This document shows positions 31,993 to 41,217 of a DNA stretch of 64,000 bases, piece after piece; the first letter of the stretch is position 1; the number at the start of each line of letters is the position of its first letter. Source of the DNA: DASQFI01 sp035633215 (GTDB lineage: Bacteria > Acidobacteriota > Vicinamibacteria > Vicinamibacterales > SCN-69-37); assembly GCA_035633215.1 (NCBI GenBank), contig DASQFI010000054.1, positions 222,274 to 286,273 on the forward strand, given 5' to 3'. The notes under the pieces were generated by a model. The model saw only the letters and a program-made list of their open reading frames with translations, ran no database searches and was not told the origin of the DNA. The position numbers were made by a program, and so were the translations under genes.

Positions 31993-33771
31993 ATGGGACT
32001 GACGCCCGGTACTCGGCTTGGGCCGTACGAAATCGTCAGTCCCATCGGTTCAGGTGGAATGGGTGAGGTCTACCGCGCCCGCGACTCGCGGCTCGACCGC
32101 GCGGTCGCCGTGAAAGTCCTGCCGAGCCATCTCGCCGCTGACGCGGCCGCGCGGGCCAGGTTCGATCGCGAAGCCCGCTCGATCGCCGCCGTCAGCCATC
32201 CCAACATTTGCGCGCTGCATGACGTCGGTCACGAGCGCCCGCGGCTCGCGCGAGACGCGAGTCTGCAAGACGTCGAGCGCGATGCGAGTGGGGTCCCCAC
32301 GAGCGCGGAGGAAGAAGACAAAATCGACTTCCTGGTCATGGAACTGCTGGACGGCGAGACCATGCAGGATCGGCTCGTCCGGGGCCCGCTCGAGCCCGGC
32401 CCGCTGATCGATCACGCCATCGCGCTTGCCGACGCCCTCGACGTCGCGCACACGCACGGTCTGATTCATCGCGATCTGAAGCCGGCCAACATTTTTCTGA
32501 CGTCGCGCCAGGTGCCGAAGATCCTCGACTTCGGTGTCGCCAAGGCGCTCGTCGAGCCGGCGCCCGATTTGACCCGTCCGGCCGGCGACGCGCTCACGAT
32601 CCTCGGGACGACGGTCGGCACGGTCGCCTATATGTCGCCCGAGCAGCTGCGCGGAGAGCCGCTCGACGCGCGGTCGGACCTGTTCTCGTTCGGGCTCGTC
32701 CTCTACGAAATGGCGACCGGGCAGCGCGCGTTCACGGGCACGACGTCGGCGGTCGTCTCCGCGGCGATTCTCGGCCAGGAGCCGGCGGCGCCGCGGTCGC
32801 TGCGCCCGGATCTGCCGCCGCGCCTCGAGGACGCGATCCTGAAAACACTCGAGAAAGATCGCTCGCTGCGTTGTCAAACTGCAGCCGAGCTGCGCGCGGA
32901 TCTCATGCGAGTGAAGCGGGGCAGTTCGGGGTCCGTGCCGGTCCCCGTGGGGACACCGCCGGCCGCAGCTCCGCCGATCGCCAGTTCGGCGCCGGCCGAA
33001 CCGCTGCCGCAGAAGATCGCGCCGGAACGCTTTCGACGCGGTCCGCGGCGGGCGCTGTGGCTGACCCTGGGGCTCGTGATCGCGTTCGCGGCTCGCTCGT
33101 ATTTCTGGCGTCAGCCGGATACGCCGAGCACGCCGCCGCCCGTGCCGTCAGGAGCCGTGCCGAGCGCTGGCGGGTTGCGCGCGCCTGCCGGACAGACGAC
33201 CGCTGCCGCACCCATTCCGAACCCACCGCCGCCAACGATCGGTCCGCCGCCTGCGCCGCCGCCCGTCGTGCGCGCGCCCGACGCTCCGGCCCGAGGCGGC
33301 CCGCCAGCCGAACCTCGTCCGTTCGTGCCACCTCCCCCAGCGGCGACTCCGGTAGCGCCGGACGCGCCGCCGATCGTGCCTGACGCCGGACGGCGTGGAC
33401 CGGGCGGGCCACCCCCCGGCCGAGCTGGGCGACGAGGTGCGCGCGGTCCCTTCCTGCAGCTCCAGGCGCTGTCGACAATGCTCCGAAACTTTCCGCCGGA
33501 AAAATACGACGTCGTCTATGCGGCCGGTGACCAGAAATCGCAGGAGCTCGCGCTCCAGCTCAAGGCCGCGATCGACAACGGCGGCTGGACGGCGGTCACC
33601 GCCGCGCCAATTCGGGAGCCGCAAGCGGTGTTCGGCATCTTCGTTCCGCGCCAGACACCCGGCACCGGCGCGCTCATCAATTGGGCCCGGCGGGCCGGAC
33701 TCGAGCCGGACGTTCGTCTCATCGCCCGCCTTCCGCACGTCCATATCGTCGTCGGCCGGCACCAGGACTGA
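31993..33771 (+). CDS. Transmembrane Ser/Thr protein kinase with repeat-derived insertion
   Basis: The 592-residue Hanks-type kinase has the glycine loop IGSGGMGEV (residues 19-27), Lys41 in AVKVL, HRDLKPAN with catalytic Asp161, DFG at 179-181 and a PEQLRGEPLDARSD activation region. A membrane segment (about 353-372) is followed by a long Pro/Ala-rich periplasmic linker (about 375-485) and a folded C-terminal domain of about 100 residues. Between DVGH and IDFLVMEL in the N-lobe lies a 30-residue insertion (81-110) missing from the usual family pattern. The insertion contains the same DNA motifs as nearby non-coding repeats. ATG 31993 is chosen because the family start MGLTPGTRLG begins there. 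The 3' end overlaps the convergent gene by 53 bp. Confidence 0.9.
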   Translation: MGLTPGTRLGPYEIVSPIGSGGMGEVYRARDSRLDRAVAVKVLPSHLAADAAARARFDREARSIAAVSHPNICALHDVGHERPRLARDASLQDVERDASGVPTSAEEEDKIDFLVMELLDGETMQDRLVRGPLEPGPLIDHAIALADALDVAHTHGLIHRDLKPANIFLTSRQVPKILDFGVAKALVEPAPDLTRPAGDALTILGTTVGTVAYMSPEQLRGEPLDARSDLFSFGLVLYEMATGQRAFTGTTSAVVSAAILGQEPAAPRSLRPDLPPRLEDAILKTLEKDRSLRCQTAAELRADLMRVKRGSSGSVPVPVGTPPAAAPPIASSAPAEPLPQKIAPERFRRGPRRALWLTLGLVIAFAARSYFWRQPDTPSTPPPVPSGAVPSAGGLRAPAGQTTAAAPIPNPPPPTIGPPPAPPPVVRAPDAPARGGPPAEPRPFVPPPPAATPVAPDAPPIVPDAGRRGPGGPPPGRAGRRGARGPFLQLQALSTMLRNFPPEKYDVVYAAGDQKSQELALQLKAAIDNGGWTAVTAAPIREPQAVFGIFVPRQTPGTGALINWARRAGLEPDVRLIARLPHVHIVVGRHQD

Positions 33772-35821
33772 CGGCGGCAAAGAGGGTCGCGGCGAGCACG
33801 AGACCGAACGCCAGCGACAGCAGCCAGGTCCGCGCCGGATACCGCAATTCGATCTCGTAGCTGCCCTCGCGAGGCGCGTCGAATGCCAGCAGCCCGCGAT
33901 CATCAACGAGCGTGACCGGAGACGACCCGGTCCACGCCGTCCACGCCGGATAGAAATTCGTTCGCACGACGATGCGATCTCCCTGCCTCACACCATCAAG
34001 CTGGACGCGCGCGCCCAGCGGGGTGCGGCCCGTCATGTGACCGCGTCCGGCAGCGACGACAACCTCGTGTGGATCGGCTGCGAGGAATTCGAAATGCGTC
34101 CACGGGCCTGCCGACCATCGTCGGACGAACGCCGGATCGGATTCGAAAAACCTGTTCGACGCGTTGCTCCAGACCACCAGGTGCTGCACGCCCCAGCGAG
34201 TCAGCTCGGCGTGAACGTCAGCAGGCGGAGTGACGGAGATCGACGCACCGCGAAACGCGCCGCCCGCCAGGACGTTGCGGCGCTGCGGGCACCACTGCCA
34301 GCCGTCCCACATGCCGGCGTACAGGCGCACGCCGGTGAGGCGTGGGACGATGCTCTCGAAGTGCGCCGGGACGGGCGCGGGCTCGATGTCGCGCGTGGGA
34401 TCCGCGTCCATGTCGCGATGCGGCGTGTTTTCGAGGAGGACGAGCGCGCCGTCGAGACCGCGCAGGTGCTGGACGAGCTCAGGCTCGATCGTCTCTGCGC
34501 GCTGATGCGGAACGCTGTGCCACCAGAGGGGCAAATAGATCGCCGCCAGGGTCGCAAGGGCCCAGCGCCGCCATCGATCCTGCAGCACGACACTGACGAA
34601 CCCGGCGACGGCCACGGGCGTGAACACGGCCAGGAGATGCATCGGTCGAACGAAGAAGTACGCGCTCTCGGGACTCTGTAGCCGTGTGAGCGCCATGACG
34701 CCGACGGCGGCGACGGCGTAGAACTGCACACGTCCCCGCGCCCGCCACCCGGTCAGTGCCAGCAGCGGCAACAGCACGTACGTCAGGCCGCTCACGTCGT
34801 TGAACCAGCGGCCCGGCAGCCAGAACAGCTCGACGTTGTAGAAAACCTTGCGCGCGACGCCGAGCCAGTCGATCGGGTGGCTCGGATCGAGCATCACGTT
34901 GTTCGCGATGAAGTAGGACGGATACCGCCACAGCTCCCACGTCAGCGGAAGCGCCGCGACGACGGCGACGAGACTCGCGCCAACCGCGCGAATGGCGCGG
35001 TGCCGGTCGCGCGCCAATGCCGCGTCCATCAGCAGAAACACCAACACATACGCCAGGAAGCCCGCGTGCGACCAGGCCACCATCGCCATGGTGATGACGA
35101 GAAGCGGAGCGCCCCACCGGCGGCCCAGCGCCGCCGCGTGCGCCGCCGTCAGCGCGAGCATCGTCGTCGCCACGCCGGCGAGGGAGTTCGTGTCCCCGCT
35201 CCGCAGCAGGACGTATGCGATCGAGGCGACGCCGAACGCGCTCAGGCCGGCACCGAGGGCTGCGAGCCGCGGATCTCCATCGAGCCGCAGATCGAGATAG
35301 ACAACTGCCGGGATGCCCAGGAGCAGAACGACGTGCAGCAGGTGAAACCCCGCCGCGTCGCCGAAGAGCAGCATGGGTGCGAGCCCGAGGAGCGTCAGGC
35401 TTTGCGTGATGTCCGAGGCAGTGTGATACCCGCCCAGAAAATCCCAGTTCCAGCCGACCGCGGCGCCGTGTTTGAGCAGCGCCACGCCGTCGGAGGTCGA
35501 TAGGAACCGCGTGGTCCAGTTGTCGAGGTAGGGAATCGCGCTCCAGGACGACGGCGGAAACCAGACCAGGCAGCCAGCGGTCATGAGCGCCACACCGGCG
35601 GCGAGGGCCACGATGGCCAGTGCCCGGTCCGGTTCACCGCGGTCCGTGCGACGACCCGGCAGCAGGAGCGCCGCGGACGCGGCGACGAGCACCGCGAGAT
35701 AGAGCAGCCGCTTCGAGCCGTGCAGCGCGCCTTCCACGCTCGCGTAGCGGGACGCGAGGAAAAACTGCGACCAGAGTAGCGTGACCGACAGCCACGCGCC
35801 GGCAAGGGCCGTTCGCGTCAC
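33719..35821 (-). CDS. Large multi-pass membrane protein, GT-C-like
   Basis: The 700-residue protein has about 12 hydrophobic segments in the first 450 residues, one more near the C-terminus and a periplasmic-looking domain between them. The early loop YLDNWTTRFLSTSDG and the later WNWDFLGGYHTASD recall GT-C glycosyltransferases or the PTPS-related membrane family (PF10131), but the match is only general. The start is GTG 35821, overlapping the TGA of the SGNH gene as GTGA, so the two are coupled. Together they suggest a cell-surface polysaccharide or lipid modification. The stop lies 53 bp inside the 3' end of the kinase gene on the other strand. Confidence 0.75.
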   Translation of the reverse strand: MTRTALAGAWLSVTLLWSQFFLASRYASVEGALHGSKRLLYLAVLVAASAALLLPGRRTDRGEPDRALAIVALAAGVALMTAGCLVWFPPSSWSAIPYLDNWTTRFLSTSDGVALLKHGAAVGWNWDFLGGYHTASDITQSLTLLGLAPMLLFGDAAGFHLLHVVLLLGIPAVVYLDLRLDGDPRLAALGAGLSAFGVASIAYVLLRSGDTNSLAGVATTMLALTAAHAAALGRRWGAPLLVITMAMVAWSHAGFLAYVLVFLLMDAALARDRHRAIRAVGASLVAVVAALPLTWELWRYPSYFIANNVMLDPSHPIDWLGVARKVFYNVELFWLPGRWFNDVSGLTYVLLPLLALTGWRARGRVQFYAVAAVGVMALTRLQSPESAYFFVRPMHLLAVFTPVAVAGFVSVVLQDRWRRWALATLAAIYLPLWWHSVPHQRAETIEPELVQHLRGLDGALVLLENTPHRDMDADPTRDIEPAPVPAHFESIVPRLTGVRLYAGMWDGWQWCPQRRNVLAGGAFRGASISVTPPADVHAELTRWGVQHLVVWSNASNRFFESDPAFVRRWSAGPWTHFEFLAADPHEVVVAAGRGHMTGRTPLGARVQLDGVRQGDRIVVRTNFYPAWTAWTGSSPVTLVDDRGLLAFDAPREGSYEIELRYPARTWLLSLAFGLVLAATLFAAVSPGAGRRRYGRAEGGR

Positions 35822-36948
35822 GGCTGAGTGCGTGGCAGGCCGCCAGGCAACGCGACGAGGCGCGCGGACAACATCCGCGCCACCCAGAGATTGCCGGCGA
35901 CCGTGTAATGGCCCGCGGCTTTGGCGTAGTCGAGACGGCTCGACTGAATGAACATCGCCGTCATTTCCGGCGGCGGCAGCTTGCGGAACTCGTCGACGAG
36001 ATCGACGACGGCGATCCCCGCCCGCGCGCCGAGATCCTTCACGCGTGTCCGCCACGCATCCACGCTCGTGTTCGCGTAGTCCTTCTGCGTCGGCAAATAG
36101 ACCAGCACGAGCGTACTCCCGCGAGACTTGTTGAGGTCCCGCAGCCGCTCGAACATGACCGACGCGATCGTCCAGATCGCGTCATCCGGGACTTCTGGCG
36201 CACCGCCGGCCGCAAGACCAAGCCGGTACGCGACGCGTCCGGCCAGGTGCGTCATACGCAGCTCCCGCAGCGCCGGCGCGAACCGTGCGACCCAAGGCGC
36301 ATACACGGGTCGTCGCGGGACGGGCACGCCCCGCACGACGAGTTTGCCGTTCTCGAGATCGAGTGTCGGCTTGGGGTAGCCCATGAACGTCGTTGACGCC
36401 ATTCGCTGGAAGTCGAGCGTGATGAACGCGAAGAGATGCACCTGATGCCCGAGCTGTTCGGCGTCGCGCTGATACGACAGATAGGACTGGTCCGCGCCGT
36501 AGCCGCCGAGGCCCATGTTCACGGTTTCGAACCGGCGGCCGTCGTTCTGCAGCAGCCCGCACCAGGTGTGTTCGTTGTCCACGCCGTACCCGAACGTGAA
36601 GGAATCACCGGAACAGATGCCGCGGGTCCATCCGTCGGGCACGTGCGCGGGCACGTCGCCATTCGCCCGAAATCCCTGGGCATTGATGCGGACGTACATG
36701 CCGGGTCCGTACACGTCCGGAAAAAACGCGTTCGGCACGTTCACCCACCCCAGCAGACTGTCGTGTCTCGTATGTCGCGCTTCGGCGACGTCGCCAAGCG
36801 CGCCGGATCGGAACAACTCACGCGCGAAAAGCAAACTGCTGCTCACGCCTTCGAGCACGATCAGGCCGGCGGCGCTCGTCGCCACGACGAGCAGGCTGAC
36901 GACGACCGCTCCGCGCAAGAACCCACGTCTGCTTCGATTCACTGGCAC
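35818..36948 (-). CDS. SGNH/GDSL-type hydrolase, membrane-anchored
   Basis: The 376-residue protein begins with SRRGFLRGAVVVSLLVV, which combines a twin-arginine-like motif with a membrane segment. The extracytoplasmic domain has ICSGDSFTFGYGVDNEHTW (block I GDS with the likely nucleophile Ser), NMGLGGYGADQ (block II-like Gly) and, near the C-terminus, AAGHYTVAGN, whose His would serve as base. These are features of SGNH esterases and acetyl-transfer enzymes. The block V DxxH is changed to GHYT, so the Asp is uncertain. It is coupled to a large membrane protein, suggesting a joint role in glycan decoration. GTG 36948 is the start of the longest reading. GTG 36942 is also possible. Confidence 0.78.
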   Translation of the reverse strand: MPVNRSRRGFLRGAVVVSLLVVATSAAGLIVLEGVSSSLLFARELFRSGALGDVAEARHTRHDSLLGWVNVPNAFFPDVYGPGMYVRINAQGFRANGDVPAHVPDGWTRGICSGDSFTFGYGVDNEHTWCGLLQNDGRRFETVNMGLGGYGADQSYLSYQRDAEQLGHQVHLFAFITLDFQRMASTTFMGYPKPTLDLENGKLVVRGVPVPRRPVYAPWVARFAPALRELRMTHLAGRVAYRLGLAAGGAPEVPDDAIWTIASVMFERLRDLNKSRGSTLVLVYLPTQKDYANTSVDAWRTRVKDLGARAGIAVVDLVDEFRKLPPPEMTAMFIQSSRLDYAKAAGHYTVAGNLWVARMLSARLVALPGGLPRTQP

Positions 36949-36982
36949 ATGCGCTCGATGCAGGTGTTAGTATCCGCCCGAC

Positions 36983-38833
36983 GTGGCTCAATTCATCCCT
37001 GGTCGGGGAATGGCGGCGGTTTTTGTCGCCGTCGTCGCGCTCGGCTCGCAGCTCCCGGTCGCGAGTCTCGAGCGCGACCAGCGGCCGGGCGACGCCGGCG
37101 CCTGGCGTCAGTGGGGCGGCCCCACTCGAGACTTCATGGTCAACGTCACCGGGCTGGCCGACTCCTGGCCGCCGGGCGGACCACGGACGATCTGGAGCCG
37201 GCCGCTTGGCCCGGGTCACTCGTCGATCCTCGTCGACGACGGGATGTTGTTCACGATGTATCGCGCGGGCAACGGCCGTGCGCGACAGGGGCCGTGGGAC
37301 GCGGCTGAATCCGTTATCGCCCTGGACGCCGCAACAGGGAAGACTCTCTGGGAACACAAGTACCCGTCCAAGATCGAGGACTTCAACTACGGCGCCGGTC
37401 CCCATTCGACGCCGCTCATCGTTGGCGATCGCCTCTTCACGATCGGCACGAACAAGCAGCTCTTTGCGTTCGACAAAAAGACGGGCAAGGTACTCTGGTC
37501 GCACGACCTCATCGCGGAGCTGGGCGCGCCGTCGCTGCTGATTCGGCCGGTCGTCAAGGCAGGTTATGGCTGCAGCCCGATCGCCTATCGCGACACGATC
37601 ATCTGCTCGGTCGGCGGGCCCGGGCAGTCCGTCGTGGCGTTCCGCCAGCACGACGGCAGCGTCGCCTGGAAGAGCGGCCACTTTCTGGTATCTGAGGCCG
37701 CGCCGATTCTGATCACCTTCGGCTTGCGGGAGCAGTTGGTTGTCTTCGGTGGCGGCACGGTCAACGGAGTCGACCCGCACAACGGAGCGGTCCTCTGGTC
37801 GCATCCCCACGATCCCGGCAATGACCTGAACATCAACACGCCGATCTGGGGCGCGGGCGACCACACCCTGTTGCTTTCGTCCGCGTACAAGGCCGGCAGC
37901 CGCGCGATCCGGCTGAAACCGAACGGTGGAGCGACCGAGACCGAGGAGCTCTGGTTCAGCAATCGCGTGCGGTACATGTTTCTGAGCGCGCTGCGCCTCG
38001 GTGACTATGTGTACGGCACCGCCGGCGATCTCGGACCGTCGTTCCTGACTGCGATCGACATCAAAACCGGCCAGATGGTCTGGCAGCATCGCGGCATCGG
38101 TCGCGCAAGCATGGTCTACGCCGACGGCAAGGCGATTCTGCTGGAAGAGGACGGCGATCTCGTGCTGACGAGGCTCACGCCCGAGGGGGTCACCGTCCTC
38201 TCGCAAGCGAAACTCTTCGACACGATGTCATGGACCGCGCCGACACTGGCGGGCGCGACGTTGTATGCGCGCGATCGAGAAAAGATCGTCGCGCTGGATC
38301 TCGGATCGAGGGCGAACGGTCTTCTCACCTCGCGCCCGGCCATCCGCCCGCTGCCCGGAGTCGCGCCACATATTGAGCTGACAACGGACCTTTCAGGCAC
38401 CTGGAAGCTCGACCCGGCGCGCAGCACGGTGTCAACTGCAACGCTGCCGGGTCTGATCAAAGCCGGCGCGCCGCAGGTCCTGCACCTCACGCACGCCGCG
38501 AACGGCACGGTCGTCATCGAAAGCCAGATCAACGAGAGCCATGCCCGCGTGTTCAAGCCCGGCAGCACGACGACCACGCCGATGTGGCCAACCGGCAGCA
38601 TCACGGCGATGTCGAGATGGGACGGCCGGGAGCTCGTCAGTGAAGGGACTCAGGAATCGACGGCTGGCGCCATCCGAGTGAGGGAGTCTTTCTCACTGAG
38701 CGCCGATCGCCGGACGCTCACCGTCGACGTCACGTTCGGCGAGGCGGCTGACAAGAGCGTGAGTACGCTTGTCTACACGCGGACGAACAGCGTCGGCTCG
38801 TGTAAGACATGGCCGACGCCGTGCAAGTTGTAG
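36983..38833 (+). CDS. Secreted PQQ-like beta-propeller protein with C-terminal extra domain
   Basis: The 616-residue protein has an N-terminal signal (MAAVFVAVVALGSQLPVAS). Repeated propeller blades follow, marked by ALDAATGKTLWEHKY, AFDKKTGKVLWSHDL, GVDPHNGAVLWSHPH and AIDIKTGQMVWQHRG (tryptophan-docking motifs of quinoprotein-like folds). A final domain (about residues 470-606) starts LSGTWKLDPARSTV and resembles lipocalin-type repeats common in secreted acidobacterial proteins. Cofactor binding and activity are unknown. GTG 36983 is the longest start. ATG 37010 is equally likely. Its TAG stop is the first base triplet of a hairpin shared with the convergent S9 peptidase. Confidence 0.82.
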   Translation: MAQFIPGRGMAAVFVAVVALGSQLPVASLERDQRPGDAGAWRQWGGPTRDFMVNVTGLADSWPPGGPRTIWSRPLGPGHSSILVDDGMLFTMYRAGNGRARQGPWDAAESVIALDAATGKTLWEHKYPSKIEDFNYGAGPHSTPLIVGDRLFTIGTNKQLFAFDKKTGKVLWSHDLIAELGAPSLLIRPVVKAGYGCSPIAYRDTIICSVGGPGQSVVAFRQHDGSVAWKSGHFLVSEAAPILITFGLREQLVVFGGGTVNGVDPHNGAVLWSHPHDPGNDLNINTPIWGAGDHTLLLSSAYKAGSRAIRLKPNGGATETEELWFSNRVRYMFLSALRLGDYVYGTAGDLGPSFLTAIDIKTGQMVWQHRGIGRASMVYADGKAILLEEDGDLVLTRLTPEGVTVLSQAKLFDTMSWTAPTLAGATLYARDREKIVALDLGSRANGLLTSRPAIRPLPGVAPHIELTTDLSGTWKLDPARSTVSTATLPGLIKAGAPQVLHLTHAANGTVVIESQINESHARVFKPGSTTTTPMWPTGSITAMSRWDGRELVSEGTQESTAGAIRVRESFSLSADRRTLTVDVTFGEAADKSVSTLVYTRTNSVGSCKTWPTPCKL

Positions 38834-38891
38834 GGCGGACTGATTCCAAATCCGCCGTGCGAATGGCGGTCTTAGATTTCAGGCCGCCCTA
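38831..38891. terminator. Bidirectional two-lobed hairpin between convergent genes
   Basis: TAGGGCGG (38831-38838) pairs with CCGCCCTA (38884-38891). Inner segments (TCCGCC with GGCGGT, around 38851 and 38866) extend the foldback. The first TAG is the stop of the propeller gene, and the last CTA is the stop, on the other strand, of the S9 peptidase. It fills the whole gap and is the only candidate terminator for both genes. No T-run is present. Confidence 0.75.
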
Positions 38892-41138
38892 CTGCTTACG
38901 CCGAACTTCAATCACCTCGAACACACCACGATCGAACAGCACGTCAGCCGCGTCCGAGTTCAATCCGCTCGGCGGCAGATCCACCTCGATCACGCCGCCG
39001 CCCCGGCTCGAGCCACTCGACGCAGCCGGCTCGGGAACCGGCACGGCGCCGTTGCAGGTCTCGGTCGTCGACGGCGAGCCCACCGCGTCGGTGAACGCAC
39101 AGACGTAGCGGCGCAGACGATCCATCGCCAGGCGCGTCTCGGTGATGCCGTGGCCCTGCCGCGGATAGCGCACGTACGTCACGTCCTTGCCGAGATCCTT
39201 CAACGCTTTGTAGAACTCGTCGGCCTGCGTCGGCGGCACGCGCGCGTCGTTGGCGCCGTGCATGATCAGAATCTTCGACTTCACGTTCTTCACGTGCTGG
39301 ATCGGCGACAGCTTCTGGTAAATCGCCTGGTTCTCCCACGGCGTGCCGAAGAACCACCCGAGATATGCGGGGATATCGGTCGTCGAATACATCGAATAGA
39401 GGTTGGTCAGTCCCGCGCCCGGTGAGATGAGCTTGAAGCGGTCCGTCTGCGTGGACATCCAGAACGTCATGTAGCCGCCGTAGCTCCAGCCATACGCGAT
39501 CATCCGGTTCGGATCGGCCCAGCCCTGCGCGATCACGTAGTCGACGCCTTTCATGATGTCGTCGTAGTCGGTGATGCCCCACGTGTTCTGATTCGCGTTG
39601 AGGTGCTTCTGGCCGTAGCCGGTGCTGCCGCGGAAGTTGATCTGCAGCACCAGGAACCCGTTGGCGGCCAGCACCTGGTTCGTCGAGCTGAACCCTTCGG
39701 TGGACGCGCCGCTCGGTCCGCCATGGGGATTGACGACGAGCGGGTAGCGCGTGCCCGCGGTGAAGCCGACCGGCCGCGTGATGACGCCCTCGATCGTCCC
39801 GCCGTCCGAGTTCGTCCACTTGATCGTCTCGACGCGTCCGAGCTGCACCTGCTCCTTTTCGATCCAGGGATTCGCGTTGGTGAGCCTGACAGGCGTCGAG
39901 TAGCCGTTGCCGTCGCGCCTGGCCGCCCAGAGGTCCGACGACTGGGTGCCCGTGCTGTACGAGTAGACCCACGTTGAACCGTCGTGGGAAAGCTCGTAGC
40001 TTCCGCTCACGCCCGTCACCGGCGGACGTGTCGTCGTCAGCTCGCCGGTGACGATGTCCACGCCGAAGAGCGCGGTGCGAGTGCCCTGACCGGTGGACCA
40101 GTAGACGATCTTGCCGTCGTGTGACCATGTCGGCTGGCCGAAGTCCAGATCGAAGTTCTGCAGTACGACCTTCGGCGCGCCGCCCGCCACGGGAAAGAGG
40201 TGCAGCTTGTCGTACCACTGCGTGTTGCCTGACTGTCGTTTTGAGGCGATGGCGAGCGTGCGGCCGTCCGGCGACCAGCGCGGCGTCGTGTCCGGTCCGG
40301 CGTTGTCATAGAACTTGCGCGCGCGGCCTTCGAGATCGGTCAGCCAGACATCCGCCCATGCCGAGTCGTCCACCTTCGTCGTCGGTCGCGTGACGAAGGC
40401 GATCGTCTGCGAGTCGGGCGACCACTGCGCGTCGCTGGCGACGAACTTGCCTTCGCTGAGCCGCTTCTCCTTGCCCGACTCGATGTCGAGGTACCAGACG
40501 TGCGTCCAGCGAAACGCCTCGTCGACGACGACGGCGTCGTCACGTTCGCGGCGCCGGCGACGGTCGTCGGGCGTCAGCGGATCCTGCGCGAGGAACAGCA
40601 GCTTTTTGCCGTCGGGCGAGAGCGAATAGCTCGAGACGCCGCCATCGTGCTTCGTCGCCGCCCAGGCCTCGCCGCCGTCCGTGTACATGAAGAACACCTG
40701 GTTGCCGGGCCCCTCGCCGTCGCCGCCAGCGGCGGGGGCTGGCGTTGAGGGCGAGGGCGCGGCCGTGCCCGTGGGACGCGATGAGAGGAACGCAATTCGG
40801 GTCCCGTCGGGGAACCACGCGGGCGACGTCGTGTTCGCGTCGCCGAACGTGAGCCGGCGCGCGCCCGTGCCGTCCATCCGGACCCGCCAGATGTGCGTCT
40901 TCGTGCGCCACTGCGCATCATCCCAGTCGCGCACGGTCTGGGTGTAGAGCAGCCAGCGGTCGTCAGGTGAGATCGCGGGCGACCCGACGCTGACGAAGTT
41001 CTGCGTGTCCTTGACGGTCATGAGACGCGGCTTGGCGGCCTGGTCGGCGCCGGCCGCGACGGGCGCGATCGAAAACGCGCCGATGCCGCCCACGAGTGCA
41101 AGGCTCAACGTGGCGATGCCGTACATACGCTGTGTCAT
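38889..41138 (-). CDS. S9 family peptidase (prolyl oligopeptidase / acylaminoacyl type)
   Basis: The 749-residue secreted serine peptidase has a signal peptide (SLALVGGIGAFSIAPVAAGA), an N-terminal beta-propeller built from TolB-like WSPDGR blades and a C-terminal alpha/beta hydrolase domain. The triad is visible as Ser552 in GWSYGGYM, Asp in MHGANDARVPP and His in RQGHGIT. These enzymes degrade oligopeptides in the periplasm or outside the cell. The C-terminus extends about 60 residues past the fold, ending in a Ser/Gly/Pro-rich stretch. ATG 41138 is chosen for its GGAG site and because the signal peptide begins there. It is divergent from a second PQQ-like gene. Confidence 0.92.
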   Translation of the reverse strand: MTQRMYGIATLSLALVGGIGAFSIAPVAAGADQAAKPRLMTVKDTQNFVSVGSPAISPDDRWLLYTQTVRDWDDAQWRTKTHIWRVRMDGTGARRLTFGDANTTSPAWFPDGTRIAFLSSRPTGTAAPSPSTPAPAAGGDGEGPGNQVFFMYTDGGEAWAATKHDGGVSSYSLSPDGKKLLFLAQDPLTPDDRRRRRERDDAVVVDEAFRWTHVWYLDIESGKEKRLSEGKFVASDAQWSPDSQTIAFVTRPTTKVDDSAWADVWLTDLEGRARKFYDNAGPDTTPRWSPDGRTLAIASKRQSGNTQWYDKLHLFPVAGGAPKVVLQNFDLDFGQPTWSHDGKIVYWSTGQGTRTALFGVDIVTGELTTTRPPVTGVSGSYELSHDGSTWVYSYSTGTQSSDLWAARRDGNGYSTPVRLTNANPWIEKEQVQLGRVETIKWTNSDGGTIEGVITRPVGFTAGTRYPLVVNPHGGPSGASTEGFSSTNQVLAANGFLVLQINFRGSTGYGQKHLNANQNTWGITDYDDIMKGVDYVIAQGWADPNRMIAYGWSYGGYMTFWMSTQTDRFKLISPGAGLTNLYSMYSTTDIPAYLGWFFGTPWENQAIYQKLSPIQHVKNVKSKILIMHGANDARVPPTQADEFYKALKDLGKDVTYVRYPRQGHGITETRLAMDRLRRYVCAFTDAVGSPSTTETCNGAVPVPEPAASSGSSRGGGVIEVDLPPSGLNSDAADVLFDRGVFEVIEVRRKQ

Positions 41139-41217
41139 GGCAGTGCTCCAGACTGATGGGTGCTGCTGATTATGAGCCATCCGGGGTCATCTCGAAACCG
41201 CGTGCTAGCATCGCGCG

